From Phoma sp. XZ068 (taxonomy: Eukaryota; Ascomycota; Dothideomycetes; Pleosporales; Didymellaceae): DNA of 64,000 nt. The notes beneath the pieces were generated by a model that saw only the letters and a program-made list of their open reading frames with translations, was not told where the DNA came from and ran no database searches. The translations under genes and the position numbers were made by a program. The stretch covers positions 1,054,001 to 1,118,000 of the forward strand of contig RBKR01000002.1 of NCBI GenBank assembly GCA_004835665.1. The letters are read 5' to 3'. Positions 21,724 through 34,336 of the stretch are shown piece after piece (within the stretch, counting starts at the first letter, position 1; every line of letters starts with the position of its first letter).

Positions 21724-22865
21724 TTGAGTGGTATCTTTCATGGCAAATTCCATCGTGGAGTGGGAAGACACAACAACAGCCGCGGATTGGGCCTGACGAA
21801 GACTACGGCATATGGAAAGTTCGGCCCAGATACCATTTTTCCGAATGTTGATTGGCAGTCCATGAATATGCAGCGCACGTCACTCGACTCCTGCGAAGCC
21901 AATAGGAGCATAATATATGCGGTTGCAGGATATGAAGCCTCCAAGCAGGATGAAATCTACAGCATTATCAAATCCACTGACGGTGGCATCACCTGGAACC
22001 CAACTGGCGTGAAAGTGGACAACAGACCAGGAAAGCGCCTGTTTGCTGACAATGATGATCCAGATCTGGCGGGCAATCAGGAGGCTACAAAAACTGTATC
22101 GCAGTCTCTCCAGTGGAACCAAACGTCGTTGGTTGGAGAAATGGTTACTGCCATTCTACAAATGGCGGCACCAGTTGGACCATGATAGATCAAGGCGCAA
22201 GCGAGCACCTACATGGCGATTTCCATGCCGTGGCGTTTGACCCAGCTGACAGCACCCAGCGAACGCTGTATATCTGTTCTGATGGAGGCATTGCTGTCAC
22301 CACTGATCCATGCATATCCCACACGTCGAAGCACAACCACCAATTGCCAAACCTCCAGATAAGGAAAATAACAGTCAGTCACGTGAACCACGGCCTCATT
22401 GCTGCCAGCTTGCAGGACAATGGAGATATATACAACTACCTATACTCGCAAACACCTGTCTGGAAATTTCTTGAAGGTGAAGACGATGGTCGATCCGCGC
22501 GTTTCATTCGAAATGGGCGGTTGCTCTATTACAATAATACTGAACAGGACCCTACGACAAAAATCGAGTTCGGCGCCAAAGTTCGCGATGCAAGGTGGGA
22601 CACAACCTCAGAGAAGCTCAAGAACATGCAGTGGTTACTCTCCTACCCCCTTGATCAGGGAGTTATTCCTCTCGATGGAACAACAAGTCCTTGCTCGCTG
22701 GATTCGCCAACTGATGGTCTTCAATTGATTAAAGACGGAACTAATGAACCCATCAAGATCGTCAACAATCCTCTCTATAAGAACAGAAGAGGTGAGAGTA
22801 TAGTTGCAATTGCAGGAGTTAGTGTAAAGCTTTACGGCATTTTTCTGCTCGTAGATTCATACTAG
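21724..22865 (+). pseudogene. broken Asp-box (BNR) beta-propeller protein
   Basis: Two overlapping frames (21,724-22,070 and 22,070-22,865) form one protein after a frame change near 22,060-22,080; the second frame continues as Y-K-N-C-I-A-V-S-P. Two Asp-box motifs are visible, S-T-D-G-G-I-T-W near 21,975 and S-T-N-G-G-T-S-W near 22,155, followed by S-D-G-G-I-A. Such repeats form propellers in sialidases, GH74 xyloglucanases and Vps10-like proteins; I cannot choose among them. The 5' end is unclear and the 3' end runs into RIP-mutated DNA at about 22,870, so the gene is truncated as well as frameshifted. Confidence 0.6.
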
Positions 22866-23455
22866 CAGACCAATCCCGTGCATTGGACATTTTTAGGTAA
22901 ATTTTACTTGTATAGTTTGCCTTATAAGAATATTAGCGCTGTTAGTTCTAGCAATAGAAAACAAGTATATATTAGAACAAACGCGGGACAAATCTTATAA
23001 TTTAATACATTGTTATAGACGTCTATTAATCTTATACCAAGTAGAAGCAACAGAATCTACTAGTTCTTTATATAGAATAACACTCTTGCCTATACTCTAT
23101 TAAATTTAGCATAGCTTTTTAAGTTATAATAGGCTAAATAGCTTATATAGGTATAGAAAGAAATCTCTAGACCTTCTAATATTAAAGTAATAAACTAAAG
23201 GTATATAGTATTAAGGTTATATTCTAAGTAAAGCTTATAAATACTTCTAGAGTTAGTTCTCTATAATAAATAGATATATAGTAGATTATAGAGAGTATAG
23301 ATACTTAGTAAATATTAGATAGAATACTTAAGTATAATTCTATTTCTTTATTATTCCTCTTCTCTTCTTATCTAATATAGTTTTAACCTTTTAGCTAATT
23401 CTTAGCTATAGAGCTCTAATTAGTTAACTCTTAAGAGTTTTACTATTTAATTAAC
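22866..23455. other. RIP-mutated AT-rich DNA with an LTR fragment
   Basis: About 23,188-23,320 repeats the start of the gypsy LTR (AAGGTTATATTCTAAG...). The rest is AT-rich with no recognisable order. Confidence 0.6.
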
Positions 23456-24772
23456 TATTAAGGTTATATTCTAAGTAAAGCTTATAAATACTTCTAAGGT
23501 TAGTTCTCTTAAATAAATAAATATATAGTAGATTATAGAGAGTATAGATACTTAGTAAAACACTATAGTAACTATAGGTAATAATAAATAGTATAGAGTA
23601 GACTATCTATCTTAAGAGTTAAGTTATAGTAAAGAGTATAGATAGTTAATCTATCTATCTTAATATATAAGTAGAGATTCTAATAATAAAGTATATTAAT
23701 TAGGTTAAATATAATACTATAAAGGTAGTATTCCTAATTACTATATACTAAGAAGTATTCTATATTTTTTATAATATCTTATAAAGTCCTATAGGAGGCT
23801 CTATAGTTTTTATAAGTAGTTTATAGTTTTCTATAGGATACCTATATAGTATTTTATACTATCTTATATTCTTAGTATAGTTTATTTTTATAGAATTATA
23901 AGATATTATATAGCTCTTCTAGCCCTATACTATTAATCTATAACTATAACTTTATTATACTATACCTCTCCTTCTAAGATTATAATACTATTCTTCTCTT
24001 TTATAGTTTATATTTTTATAAACTAATAAATAGTTTTCTAAAGTACCTAAGCTTAATATATAATAGGAACCTAAATTAATAATATTAGATATCTTACTAT
24101 AGTTATATATAAGTACTATACTAAAAAGAGCTTGCTTTATAAGATATTTTCTTTATATAAAAAGTATAGAAATTATAAATATAATAGAATATAGAAGTAT
24201 AAGCCTATAGAATTACCTATCCCTAATTTCTCTAGAATTAATAATAAGATATTATATTTAGAAGAAATAGAAGATAAGGCTGCTAAGGCTAAGGAAGCTA
24301 TAATAGCTACTTTATAGGCTACTTATACTAAACTAAATAAAGTATATAAATAAAAGAAATTCTTAAAGTATTATAAATAGTAATAGTTTAATATAAGTAC
24401 TTAATTTATTAAGGATATAGAGCACTTAGAGTAATAGAAGTTATTACTTAATAATATTACTATACTTAAGAATAGGTTAATACCTAGTTCTATTATACTA
24501 GACTAGGTAGTATATTCTTTTTCTTTAGACCTAGATACTACTAATACTAGTATAATAGCTAGTAGTAGTTTATAAGGTTTATAAATAGTTTCTATATATT
24601 TTCTAAGTTAAGGTATCTTAACTACTTAACTAGGTATTTATTCTTATATTCTTTCTTTTAATATTATATTATTTTTTTAACTTTTTACTTAGTTTTTTTT
24701 TTAACTTAGTAGTAGAAGTTCTTCTAGATTAGTATATTAGAGTCTACTAGTTCTAGTAGTAATATATAAAAT
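23456..24772 (-). mobile_element. older Ty3/gypsy copy, left part (LTR plus 3' internal)
   Basis: A 532 bp LTR (23,456-23,987) is followed by internal sequence matching 25,253-26,030 of the younger copy. It stops at 24,772 where the younger element is inserted and resumes at 31,516. The coding direction is minus. It is heavily RIP-mutated and has no open frame. Confidence 0.85.
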
Positions 24773-25252
24773 TGTTAAGGTTATAAACTAAGCAAAGCTT
24801 ATAAATACTTCTAAGGTTAGTTCTCTAGGATAAGTGCTAGTATAGGAGGGGTTAGTATAGATACCTAGTAAAACACTATAATAACTATAGGGTTATAATA
24901 AGGAGTATAGATATAATCTATTTTTCTTAAGAGCTAGTAAGATCTAATAATAAGATTAATTAATAAGGTTAAATATAATGCTATAAGAGTAGTGTTCCTA
25001 ATTGCTATATACTAAGGAGTGTCCTATATTTCTTATAATGTCCTATAAAGTCCTATAGGAGGCCCTATAGTTTCTATAAGTAGTTTATAGTTTTCTATAG
25101 AATATATATATAGTGTCTTATACTATTTTATACTCTTAGTATAGTTTATTTCTATAGGATTATAGGATATTATATAGTATTTCTAGCCCTGCGCTATTAA
25201 TTTATAACTATAACTTTATTATACTGCACCTCCTTCTCTTAAGATTATAATA
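24773..25252 (-). repeat. 3' LTR of the inner chromovirus
   Basis: 480 bp; begins TGTTAAGGTT on the plus strand. It is aligned along its full length with 31,036-31,515. Confidence 0.85.
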
Positions 25253-25396
25253 CTATCCTCTTCCTTTATAGTTTATATCCTTATAAACTAATAAATAGTT
25301 TCCTAAAGTACCTAAGCCTAATATATAACAGGAACTTAAATTAATAGTATTAGATATCTTGCTATAGTTGCCTGCAAGTACTATATAAAGAAGAAC

Positions 25397-25582
25397 TTGC
25401 CTTATAAGATATCTTTATTATATAAGAAGTATAGAAATTATAAATATAATAAAATAAAGAAGTATAAGCCTATAGATTTGCCTATTCCTAACTTCTCTAA
25501 AATTAATAATAAGATATTATATCTAGAAGAAATAGAAGACAAGGCTACTAAAGCTAAGGAAGCTATAATAGCTGCCTTATAG
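25397..25582 (+). other. conserved antisense frame in the chromovirus 3' region
   Basis: Opposite to pol, a Lys/Tyr-rich 61-codon frame lies between chromodomain and LTR. The same reading is found near 24,130-24,315 (one stop) and, inverted, near 48,165-48,350. It shows a helix-like E-E-I-E-D-K-A-x-K-A-K-E-A pattern. I do not know its function; it may be the relic of an accessory gene. Confidence 0.45.
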
Positions 25583-28500
25583 GCTGCCTATACTAAATTA
25601 AATAGGGTATATAAATAAAAGAAATTCTTAAAGTATTATAAATAATAATAGTTTAATATAAGTGCTTAATTTATTAAGGATATAGAGCACTTAGAGTAAT
25701 AAGAGTTATTGCTTAATAATATTACTATACTTAAGAATAGGTTAATGCCTAGTTTACTTATACTAGACTAGGCAACACATCCTCCCCTTCTAGACTCTAA
25801 TACTGCTAATACTAGTATAATAGCTAGTAGTAGTTTATAAAGTTTGTTAATAGTTCCTATATATTTTCTAAGTTAAGGTATCCTAACTACTTAACTAGGT
25901 ATTTATTTTTACGTCCTTTCTTTTAGTATTATATTATTTTTTTAACTTCCTACTTAGTTTTTTCTTTAACCTAGTAGTAGAAGTCTTTCTAGATTAGTAT
26001 ATTAGGGTCTGCTAGTTCTAATAGTAATATATAGAATATAGGGTATATTCTAGCATCTTATAGTAGCTTAAGTTAATAGTTTATAGGGCTAATTTACCTA
26101 GAAATAAAAAATAGTCTAACCTTAATATAATCTAGTTTTTTTATTAGTCTTTATATTTATAAGTTTTTTATAAGAAGATAGACTTTATCCCCCTCTTTTA
26201 GCTAAGGTACTGTTTTTCTTTTCTAATTAATATAAGAGATTGCTTGTTGTTAAGCTTTATTAATATTTTTAAGTAATTTTTAGTATACTTCCTTTAGTCT
26301 ATATACTAAGGTTATTACTAAATCTATTTAGATATTACTATTAAGAGATCTTATAAAGAGATTTAGATATTTTCTATAATTTATAAAGAATAGTATTATA
26401 CCTATTATTTCTAATAGTTTATTATTATATACTATCTATACTATAGGTAATAGTAAAACCTAGTTATCTTGCTCCTAGTTGCTGTATATCCTTAAGTATA
26501 TTTCTATAGTCTAGTTTGTTCTTTCTATTTATCTGTCTATTTGCAGATAATATATAGTTAATAGCTTTTTCTTAGTACTAATAGCTGCTATAAGTATAGT
26601 CTAATAGTTTAATATAAAGAGCTTATCTCTATTACTAATAATTAATTCTAGTATACTATAGTAATAGATAATCTTATCTAGAAACACTTATATAAGCTGC
26701 TCTGCAGTATAACTATATTAAAATAGTATTATTTCTGCTGCTTTAGTAAACCTATCTACTATAATAAAGATTAAGTTATAGGTATATTCTATAATAGGGT
26801 TCTTAGAGATAGGTAGTTATATAATAAAATCTATTATAATATTTGTCTATAGTGCTATTAGTAGCTCTATTACTTGCATTTCTCTATACTTTATATGTGT
26901 ACTATGTTTATTCTGTTAGTAATTAATATAGTTCTTAATAAACTTAGTAACCTTATCCTTTATATAGCTAAACTTATAGTGTTGTCTAATAAGTTCTATT
27001 ATTTATATTATACTAGAGTGTCTATAAAGCAGGTTATTATAATAATAGCTTATAATTTTATTTTCTAATTCCTCTAGTACCTTTATAGGTATGCACTATT
27101 CCTACTAAACTTATATTATATTATTAAGCTGCTAAGATAGTCCTAATAACCTATTTTTATTAATTCTAAGTATAGTAAACTAGTTAATAGTTTTTTCTCT
27201 AGCTAGATTATATTATCTGCTAAGTGCGTTAGCTCTACTATTGTCTTTCTCTAGGGTATATAGTATCTTAAACTTATACTATCCTAACAGCTTAGACTAG
27301 TATACTTATTATTAGTTAAGTGTCTTAGTAGTAGTAAAGTATACTAGGTTCTTATAATCTATATAGATAGTAAGTTCTAAGCAACTTTCTGCGTAGATTC
27401 TCTAATACTCTAGAGCTAATATAATAGCTAGTAATTCCTTATTATATATATTATATTACTTCTTTAGTCCTAAGAATTTCCTAGAGTAGTAGGTAATTAG
27501 GTGCTATTATCTATCTTATTCTTATATAGTATAAGCTTCTAATACTAAGTCTAAAGTATCTGTCTTAATTTAAAGTAGCTTTCTACTCTTAAATATAATT
27601 ATTATAGGTAGCTTAATATAGGACTATTTAAGTAACTAGAAAGTATCTTCTTATACTTGTTCCTACTTAAATAGTATATCCTTTTATATAAGCTTTATAA
27701 GTAGTAAGGCCTTAAGTAAATAATCCCTAATAAAGTGTTAGTTAAAGTTAATAAATTCTAGAAATTCCTAAATTCTCTTAAAGGAGGTAGGAGTTAGCTA
27801 ATCTTTTATAACCTAAATCTTTATTTTACTTATCTTAACTCTATATCTTCCTATAATATAGCTAAGGAATTCTACTTCTTCTTTATACTATTTATACTTC
27901 TTAGGTTTAAGTTAAAAATCTGCCTTTCTAAGGTATTCTAATACTTCCCTAATATAGTAAATATATTCTTCTAGTATTACTAAATATACTAGGATATTAT
28001 TAAGGTACGCTACTACTATAATATCTAAGTATACTTTTAATATATTGTTAATAAGGGCCTAATATATAGCTAGTGCGTTAGTAAGCCTAAATAGTATTAC
28101 TAAGTACTTAAAATAACTATAGTATATTCTAAATATAGTCTTCTATTCTTTACCTTCCTTTATATATATAAGGTTATATACTTTGTATAAATTAAGTACA
28201 GTAAAGTATTATGCTCTAGATAACTAATCCTATAATTCCTTAATATTTAGTAATAGGTACTAATTCTTAATTATAATATTATTAAGTTTTTAATAGTTAA
28301 TATATATTTATAATTTACTATCTTTCTTTAGTGTAAAGAGGACTAGGAATCCTACTAATAATTCTAATTCTTATATAAATTCTTTCTTAAGGTTCTTATT
28401 AATATATTCCTTAAGTATACTAAGTTCTTTCTTAGATATTCTATATATAGGCCTAAAAGGCAGTTCCTTTCCTTCCTAGAGCTTAATCTTGCAATTCTAG

Positions 28501-31035
28501 AGTTTATACTATAGTAATGCCTTTATAGTCTTCTTATCTTAGAAGAGTTCTATATAACTCTTGTATTTATCTAGAATATTAGGAGGTATACTATTCTTCT
28601 CCTTAACTATTACTTTATAACTAGTAGGGTGTTCTATATTTATATAGTTAACTACTTTATCTTAGCATGTCTTATATATTAAAGAGATATTATTAATCTT
28701 CTTCTTATCTGCTAGTTATATTATAAACTACACAGGTTATAATATAGTAGTGCTATATCTATATTAACTTAATAAAAGCTATTAATTCTTCTAATTAATA
28801 TCTAGATTGTGCTTTCTTAACTATAGAAGTTCTAATATAATATTATAAGTAGCTATCCTAAAAGTATCTAGGGTTATTTCCTTATAGTATCTATAGATCT
28901 AGAGGGGTACTATAGTTACCTTATATATAATCTTAGATTCCTCTAGTATTAGCTCTCTATTAGCTACTCTAAGTAGGTAAGGTGTTGTCTTCTAAGTAGG
29001 GTGTAGTCTAGCTAGCTATACTACTTATAAAGAGATATAATTAGACTATACTCTAGAGTCTAAGAGTATATATATCTATCTTCTATTTACTTTAATAGGT
29101 AACTTAATTAGTTAGTAATTATTTTTAATACTATTAATAGATTAATCCCTAGCGCCTGCTAGCGCTGCCCTAAAAAAGAATTCTCTTATTTAAAGCTATT
29201 ACTTTACTTCTTTTCTTTATAGGTCTTATAGTAGAGATTAAGGCAGGTCTGCTAATACTAATTAAAGTATTACTTATTTACTACTAATCCTTGTTATCTG
29301 TGCTTAGACTTATTCTAGCTAGAAAAGTATTAGTTATTATATTTATCTATTAGGTATAGTATATAGTAGTCCTCCTTATAATCTTCCTATTGCAGTTTAT
29401 ATAGACATCTCTTTAGGAACTATCCTAAATTAAGCTTTTTTAAGTAATATATCTAGTAACTATTATAGTAGTATGCTATCTATAATAGTGCTCTATAGTG
29501 TAGGTTTCTAGAGTCTAGGCTATAATTAGGTTCTAGGTAATTATTGTTCTAGTTCTAATATACTTCTAGTTAATAATATTGTTAGTATTCCTTATATAAC
29601 TTATTATACTAATTTTCTTTATTATCTACCTTAATAGAAGAGATAATTAGGCCTTAATATAGCTTAGTATAAGCCTTATTATTAGCTTTCTTAGCTTTAT
29701 ACTGCTTACAGTCTTATTAGTATATATTATATTATACCTTATATTATTCCCTAGTAGAATATACTTAACCTAATTAATCCTTATTATAATCCTCTAGGTA
29801 TTGTCTAGGTAGTTATAGTGTATTATTTTCTAATATCTAGGTTACTTAAGACTTATAAGTCTATATCTGCAACCTTATAAGTGCTAGTTTATATATAACT
29901 TCTAGCTTAATATTCTACTTATATCTTAACTCTAGGTCCTCTATAAGTTGTCTAATTCTATTAGTAATAACTTCTTATTTATTACTAGTGTCTTTGCTGT
30001 CTAGTCTGTTAACTAATATATTAATCTATTAGAATACTTTGTTCTATTAATAGTTCTTAGTAAAGTAGCCTAGTTTACTATAGTTATAATAAGTTCTGTC
30101 TTTATTACTCTTATTATTACTATATCCCTTTTTTTTATTCTATTATAGTTTTATATTTATTAGTCCCTTATTAATATTAGACAGGTCTATAGCCTTAGGT
30201 CTATAGTAGCTGTTATAAGTATTATTATAGATATAGCATCTTATATTAGGTTAGTATTAGAGGCTATATTATCTATAATAAAAGTTATTATTATACTATT
30301 AGTTATATAGAGCTGCAGGTAGGCAAGTAATATAAGTTATAGCTTATATATAAGGGTCCTCTCTTAGTTCCTGTTAAAGGTTATAGAGCTTAATATTAAT
30401 ACTAATAGACTTGTTAATAAGTTTATTAAATATATTAGTTACTATAGTAGTCTGTATAAGTTCTTCCTTAACCTTAGGCTTAAGACCTTGTCTAAATATA
30501 GTTATTAGTGTAGTGTTGTTCTAGCTAGTAAATGTAGCTAGCTACTAAAACTTAGCAGTATAGTTAGTAGCTAATATAGTTTATTAAATATACTAAATAT
30601 TATAATAAGTAATAGTTAGTTTATTATATACTCTAAATACTTGTCTAATCTATTCCTTAAATAGATTAATATCCTCTATCTATAGGTTAATATTAGTTAA
30701 TCTACCTTCTCTATAGTAATAGTAGATAAAGGGCTTAATCTAAGTAAAGGTATAATTCTTTATAAATATAGCTATAAGGGTAACTTATTTTTCTTTAGGA
30801 ATATATTCTCTTTAGAATATAAAGAATAGATTAAACTTTATAAGCTAGTCTTCTAGCTTCTCTTAGGTACTATTAAAGGTCTTAGGTTTAGCTACTAGGT
30901 AGACTAAGCTATAGTTAGGGGCCTAGGCCTCTTCTTCTATATTAAGGTTATTATTAGCTATATAGTATAATGTATTAGAGTTGCTAGGGGTAGTATAGGA
31001 TCTTAAAGTAGTACTTATCTTAGAGGTATTTAAAA

Positions 31036-31515
31036 TATTAAGGTTATAAACTAAGTAAAGCTTATAAATACTTCTAAGATTAGTTTTCTAGAATAAGTGC
31101 TAGTATAGAAGAGGTTAGTATAGATACCTAGTAAAATACTATAATAACTATAGAGTTATAATAAGGAGTATAGATATAATCTATCTGTCTTAAGAGCTAG
31201 TAAGATCTAATAATAAGATTAATTAATAAGGTTAAATATAATACTATAAGAGTAGTGTTCTTAATTGCTATATACTAAGGAGTATCCTATATTTCTTATA
31301 ATATCCTATAAAGTTCTATAGGAGGCCCTATAGTTTTTATAAGTAGTTTATAGTTTTCTATAGAATATATATATAGTATCTTATACTATCTTATACTCTT
31401 AGTATAGTTTGTTTCTATAGGATTATAGGATGTTATATAGTGTTCCTAGCTCTACACTGTTAATCTATAACTATAACTTTATTATACTATACCTCCTTCT
31501 TTTAAGATTATAATA
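31036..31515 (-). repeat. 5' LTR of the inner chromovirus
   Basis: 480 bp; begins TATTAAGGTT (TG changed to TA, as RIP does) and ends ATTATAATA before the target duplication AAAAT at 31,516-31,520. Confidence 0.85.
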
Positions 31516-31949
31516 AAAATATAGAGTATATTTTAGTATCTTATAGTAGCTTAAGTTAATAGTTTATAGAGCTAATTTACCTAGAAATAAAAAATAGTCT
31601 AACTTTAATATAATCTAGTTTTTTTATTTGTCTCTATATTTATAAGTTTTTTATAAAAAGATAGACTTTATCTCTCTTTTTTAGCTAAGGTGCTATTTTT
31701 CTTTTCTAATTAATATAAGAGATTACTTATTATTAAGCTTTATTAATATTTTTAAGTAATTTTTAATATACTTTCTTTAGTCTTTATACTAAAGTTATTA
31801 CTAAATCTATTTAGATATTACTATTAAGAGATCTTATAAAGAGATTTAAGTATCTCTTATAATTTATAAAAAATAGTATTATACCTATTACTTCTAATAA
31901 TTTATTATTATATATAATTAATTTTAGTATACTATAGTAATAGATAATT
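31516..31949 (-). mobile_element. older Ty3/gypsy copy, right part (truncated)
   Basis: Continues the outer copy from the insertion point. It matches about 26,030-26,660 of the inner copy and ends abruptly at about 31,949, where GC-normal subtelomeric DNA begins. The rest of this copy's pol, gag and 5' LTR are missing. Confidence 0.8.
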
Positions 31950-32329
31950 CTAACCCAGATGGGTAGGCCAACCATTCCAATGGTTGATTTAGGGGTACGG
32001 ATTTGTTAGGGACCAGGGCTACAGATTTGCCGCGGATATCTTATCATGGGTACGGTTGGTTTTTCTCCCAACTACGGTCGTTCTGCAACAACAGATTGGA
32101 TCTGCTTCAAACTTGGACATATGTTTTGCGACAATAACCCGCATTACCTGTGCAAGTTGTAGCGAAATCGGCTTTGTAAATCATGGGGGTAGGGTTTAAT
32201 GTTGTGGTTAGGGTTGCGCTAGCGCGCGGACAACAACTGCATCAACACAGCAGAACATCAACACTGTAAACACCAACGCAAGAAAGTAACACACTAAATG
32301 CACAGCACAGAGCAATTGATTACAGCACA
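31950..32329. other. left edge of the subtelomeric block
   Basis: It begins with CTAACCC directly at the end of the truncated gypsy copy and contains GGTTAGGGTTG near 32,206. No gene is seen in it. Composition changes sharply from AT-only to balanced. Confidence 0.55.
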
Positions 32330-34123
32330 CTATGTGCCTGCAAAAGGCTTACAGAGCTCGATCAAGGTAAGCTGGCGCATTGCACGGGCGGCCGCAGGGC
32401 TGTTTGTAGTCCTTTGGGAGGGCGCAGGCTTGACGCTGTGGTTGTCACCATCTTCGCCGTCTTCCAGCTCGCTGTCTTCAATCTCCTCCACTTGCGTCGC
32501 TGATGTCGGCGTGTTTGCCTCGATCGACAGCGTTGCCTTCTCGCTGATGGATCCGCCAGAGATGCCTTCTGAGCCTAGCCAGGCGTCCAAGGCCATGCTT
32601 GCTTTGTGGGCCACCGGATTCGCCTTCGCAACCAACGTGAGCCAGATGTGCCAGAAGGGGATGCGGAGATCGTTCTCGACCCACGAGTTGGAGATGATGT
32701 CGTGCGGCATCAGGCAGAGCATACCCCAGCCAAGCTGCTTGGCTGCTTCGTACCAGCGGAGCGCTTGGTGCAGCCGCTTCTTGAATCGCTGACGCTGCTG
32801 ACGCCCCGACGTAGCGGTGACGGACAGCAGCAGGGCGTCCATGGCCTCGGAGCTGACTTTGCCCCTGCCGCCTCGGTTCTTGGCATCCCTGCTGCGGGCG
32901 ACGTCTTGCTCCTTGATCTGGTCCATCCTCTCGGTGTACGCCTTGCCGAGGAAAGCCATGGCCCAGCGGTACTTGATATGGATGATATCCAGCTCCTGCT
33001 CGTAGCGATCGCACAGGCTCCAGGCGGAGGCGAGCGCGCTCTTCGGCACCGTCGAGGCACTGCTCTTCTGCGACAGCGACCAGCGGGTGCGCGAGGAAGC
33101 GGGCGGGCGATCCTCCACGGACTCCTGCGCAAAGGGTGAACCTTGTGTGCGCCAGCTCCGCAGAAAGGCAGCCGCAGAGGCCTGGGAGGTATTATTGCCG
33201 ATGGAGCGGGCCTTGTCGAGCATGCCAGAAGCTGTCAGGTAAGGCGCTGGGGCACTGCTGTACAGGTTGTCGCCATCATCGACCGGCTGCTTGAGGATCC
33301 AAGAGATGAACGGCTCATCCTGCCGCGAGATGGAGGCATAGGCACCGTGTTCCCTGCGAGACGCTGAGTCGGGCGGCGGTACCAACCCAAGGTCCTGTTT
33401 CTTCTGCGCTCGTATGAGCTCCAGCTTCCTGGCGCGCTCCCGCTCAGCACGGCGGTTTTTGTTAGAGACGCTTGTGATCTGGGCGGGTTCCTCCTGTCCA
33501 ACCTGTCCATGGACGGGCTCTTTGGGGTCCTCGGCCGCCTCGGGTTCGCAGGGCGGCGCAAGCTGCTCAGGTTCCTCCGCTTCGTCCTCTGCTTCCAGCG
33601 GCGTCGCAGGGCTGGGAGGCTCGGTGGCTTGTCGGAGGCGCTTCAACGGCCGCGCTGAGCTGGATGCAGCAGCACGCTTTGTCGACGGTGGTGGGGAATC
33701 GCGGGGCCGCTGCGCTGAAGGGGGTTCCTTCTGGAAGCCGTCGCTCGGGCTGCTGGCAAGATCCTGCGCTGCAGAGACCAGCCGGGCCCAAGCATCAGCA
33801 GGCAGCGCGTCCTCGTCGAGCGTCTCCTTCAACAGCCATATCGCCGACAGCGCGGAGTGGGCGACAAAGACAGGCTTGCAGACACTCGTCTCGGCCGGAA
33901 TCAGCCAGCCTGCGCTGTGCGGGCGCAATAGAGCATCACGCTGCGAGTCCGAGACAGTGGCCTTGTTCCAAAACAGCTTTCGGTAGTCCAGGTTCGGCGG
34001 GTCGTATGCGAGCCTGTGGGCAAAGCTCGACTCGCTGGCTAGCGGGAAGCTCCGGGGCCCGCCATCGAATTGCTCGGCGGCATCTTCCAACGCGGAGATC
34101 CAGGGTAGATTAGATGGTGACAT
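32330..34123 (-). CDS. unknown 597-aa protein paired with the telomere-linked helicase
   Basis: One uninterrupted frame with an ATG start (M-S-P-S-N-L-P-W). No known domain is recognised. Regions seen: a folded-looking N terminus (about 1-120), a low-complexity Ser/Pro/Ala/Glu linker (120-210), a basic helix R-R-A-E-R-E-R-A-R-K near 225, a segment rich in aromatic and Trp residues (about 340-510) with R-W-A-M-A-F-L-G-K-A-Y and P-F-W-H-I-W, and an acidic patch (E-E-I-E-D-S-E-L-E-D-G-E-D) near 560. GC-rich codon use and the length without stops support real coding. It is divergent from the helicase, with 213 bp between start codons. I infer a functional partner, perhaps DNA- or chromatin-binding. 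Confidence 0.75.
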   Translation of the reverse strand: MSPSNLPWISALEDAAEQFDGGPRSFPLASESSFAHRLAYDPPNLDYRKLFWNKATVSDSQRDALLRPHSAGWLIPAETSVCKPVFVAHSALSAIWLLKETLDEDALPADAWARLVSAAQDLASSPSDGFQKEPPSAQRPRDSPPPSTKRAAASSSARPLKRLRQATEPPSPATPLEAEDEAEEPEQLAPPCEPEAAEDPKEPVHGQVGQEEPAQITSVSNKNRRAERERARKLELIRAQKKQDLGLVPPPDSASRREHGAYASISRQDEPFISWILKQPVDDGDNLYSSAPAPYLTASGMLDKARSIGNNTSQASAAAFLRSWRTQGSPFAQESVEDRPPASSRTRWSLSQKSSASTVPKSALASAWSLCDRYEQELDIIHIKYRWAMAFLGKAYTERMDQIKEQDVARSRDAKNRGGRGKVSSEAMDALLLSVTATSGRQQRQRFKKRLHQALRWYEAAKQLGWGMLCLMPHDIISNSWVENDLRIPFWHIWLTLVAKANPVAHKASMALDAWLGSEGISGGSISEKATLSIEANTPTSATQVEEIEDSELEDGEDGDNHSVKPAPSQRTTNSPAAARAMRQLTLIELCKPFAGT

Positions 34124-34336
34124 AACTGTTTGTTTGTTGATGTAGGAGATACGGCGGAAGAAGAAGGATGTTCGTTGGGTTCAGCCCCTGACCAGGGTAA
34201 CGGACCGAACGGAGATCAGCCCGTACAACATGAGCGGGCGCACAAGCTGGGGTGCGAAACTCAACATAATTCAGAGATAAGAGCAGTCGCCTCAAGGAAA
34301 AAAAACACACACAGAGGCTCGCAGAGGACCGCTAAC
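34124..34336. promoter_or_regulatory. divergent promoter, unknown protein / helicase
   Basis: 213 bp between the two ATGs. The helicase frame is open back to 34,130 but without an ATG before 34,337, so part of this stretch could be 5' UTR. No elements were assigned. Confidence 0.5.

Larger units (their letters stand above)
24773..31515 (-). mobile_element. full-length RIP-mutated Ty3/gypsy chromovirus
   Basis: Both LTRs are 480 bp (24,773-25,252 and 31,036-31,515) and the element is flanked by AAAAT on both sides. Between them, read on the minus strand, lies the same series as in the better readable copy at 43.4-49.0 kb: gag and CCHC knuckle (about 31.0-30.0 kb), protease (about 29.1-28.9), reverse transcriptase (about 28.5-27.75), RNase H, integrase (about 27.1-26.3) and chromodomain (about 25.9). 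TA dinucleotides dominate and CpG is nearly absent, so it is dead through RIP. It has inserted into an older copy of the same family. Confidence 0.88.

Noticed and set aside
22866..31949. AT-rich tract as a centromere
   Set aside because: Almost all of it is explained by LTR elements with RIP-type decay.
34130..34336. Upstream extension of the helicase frame
   Set aside because: Open but starts with TTG; the first ATG is at 34,337, right before the C2H2-like finger.
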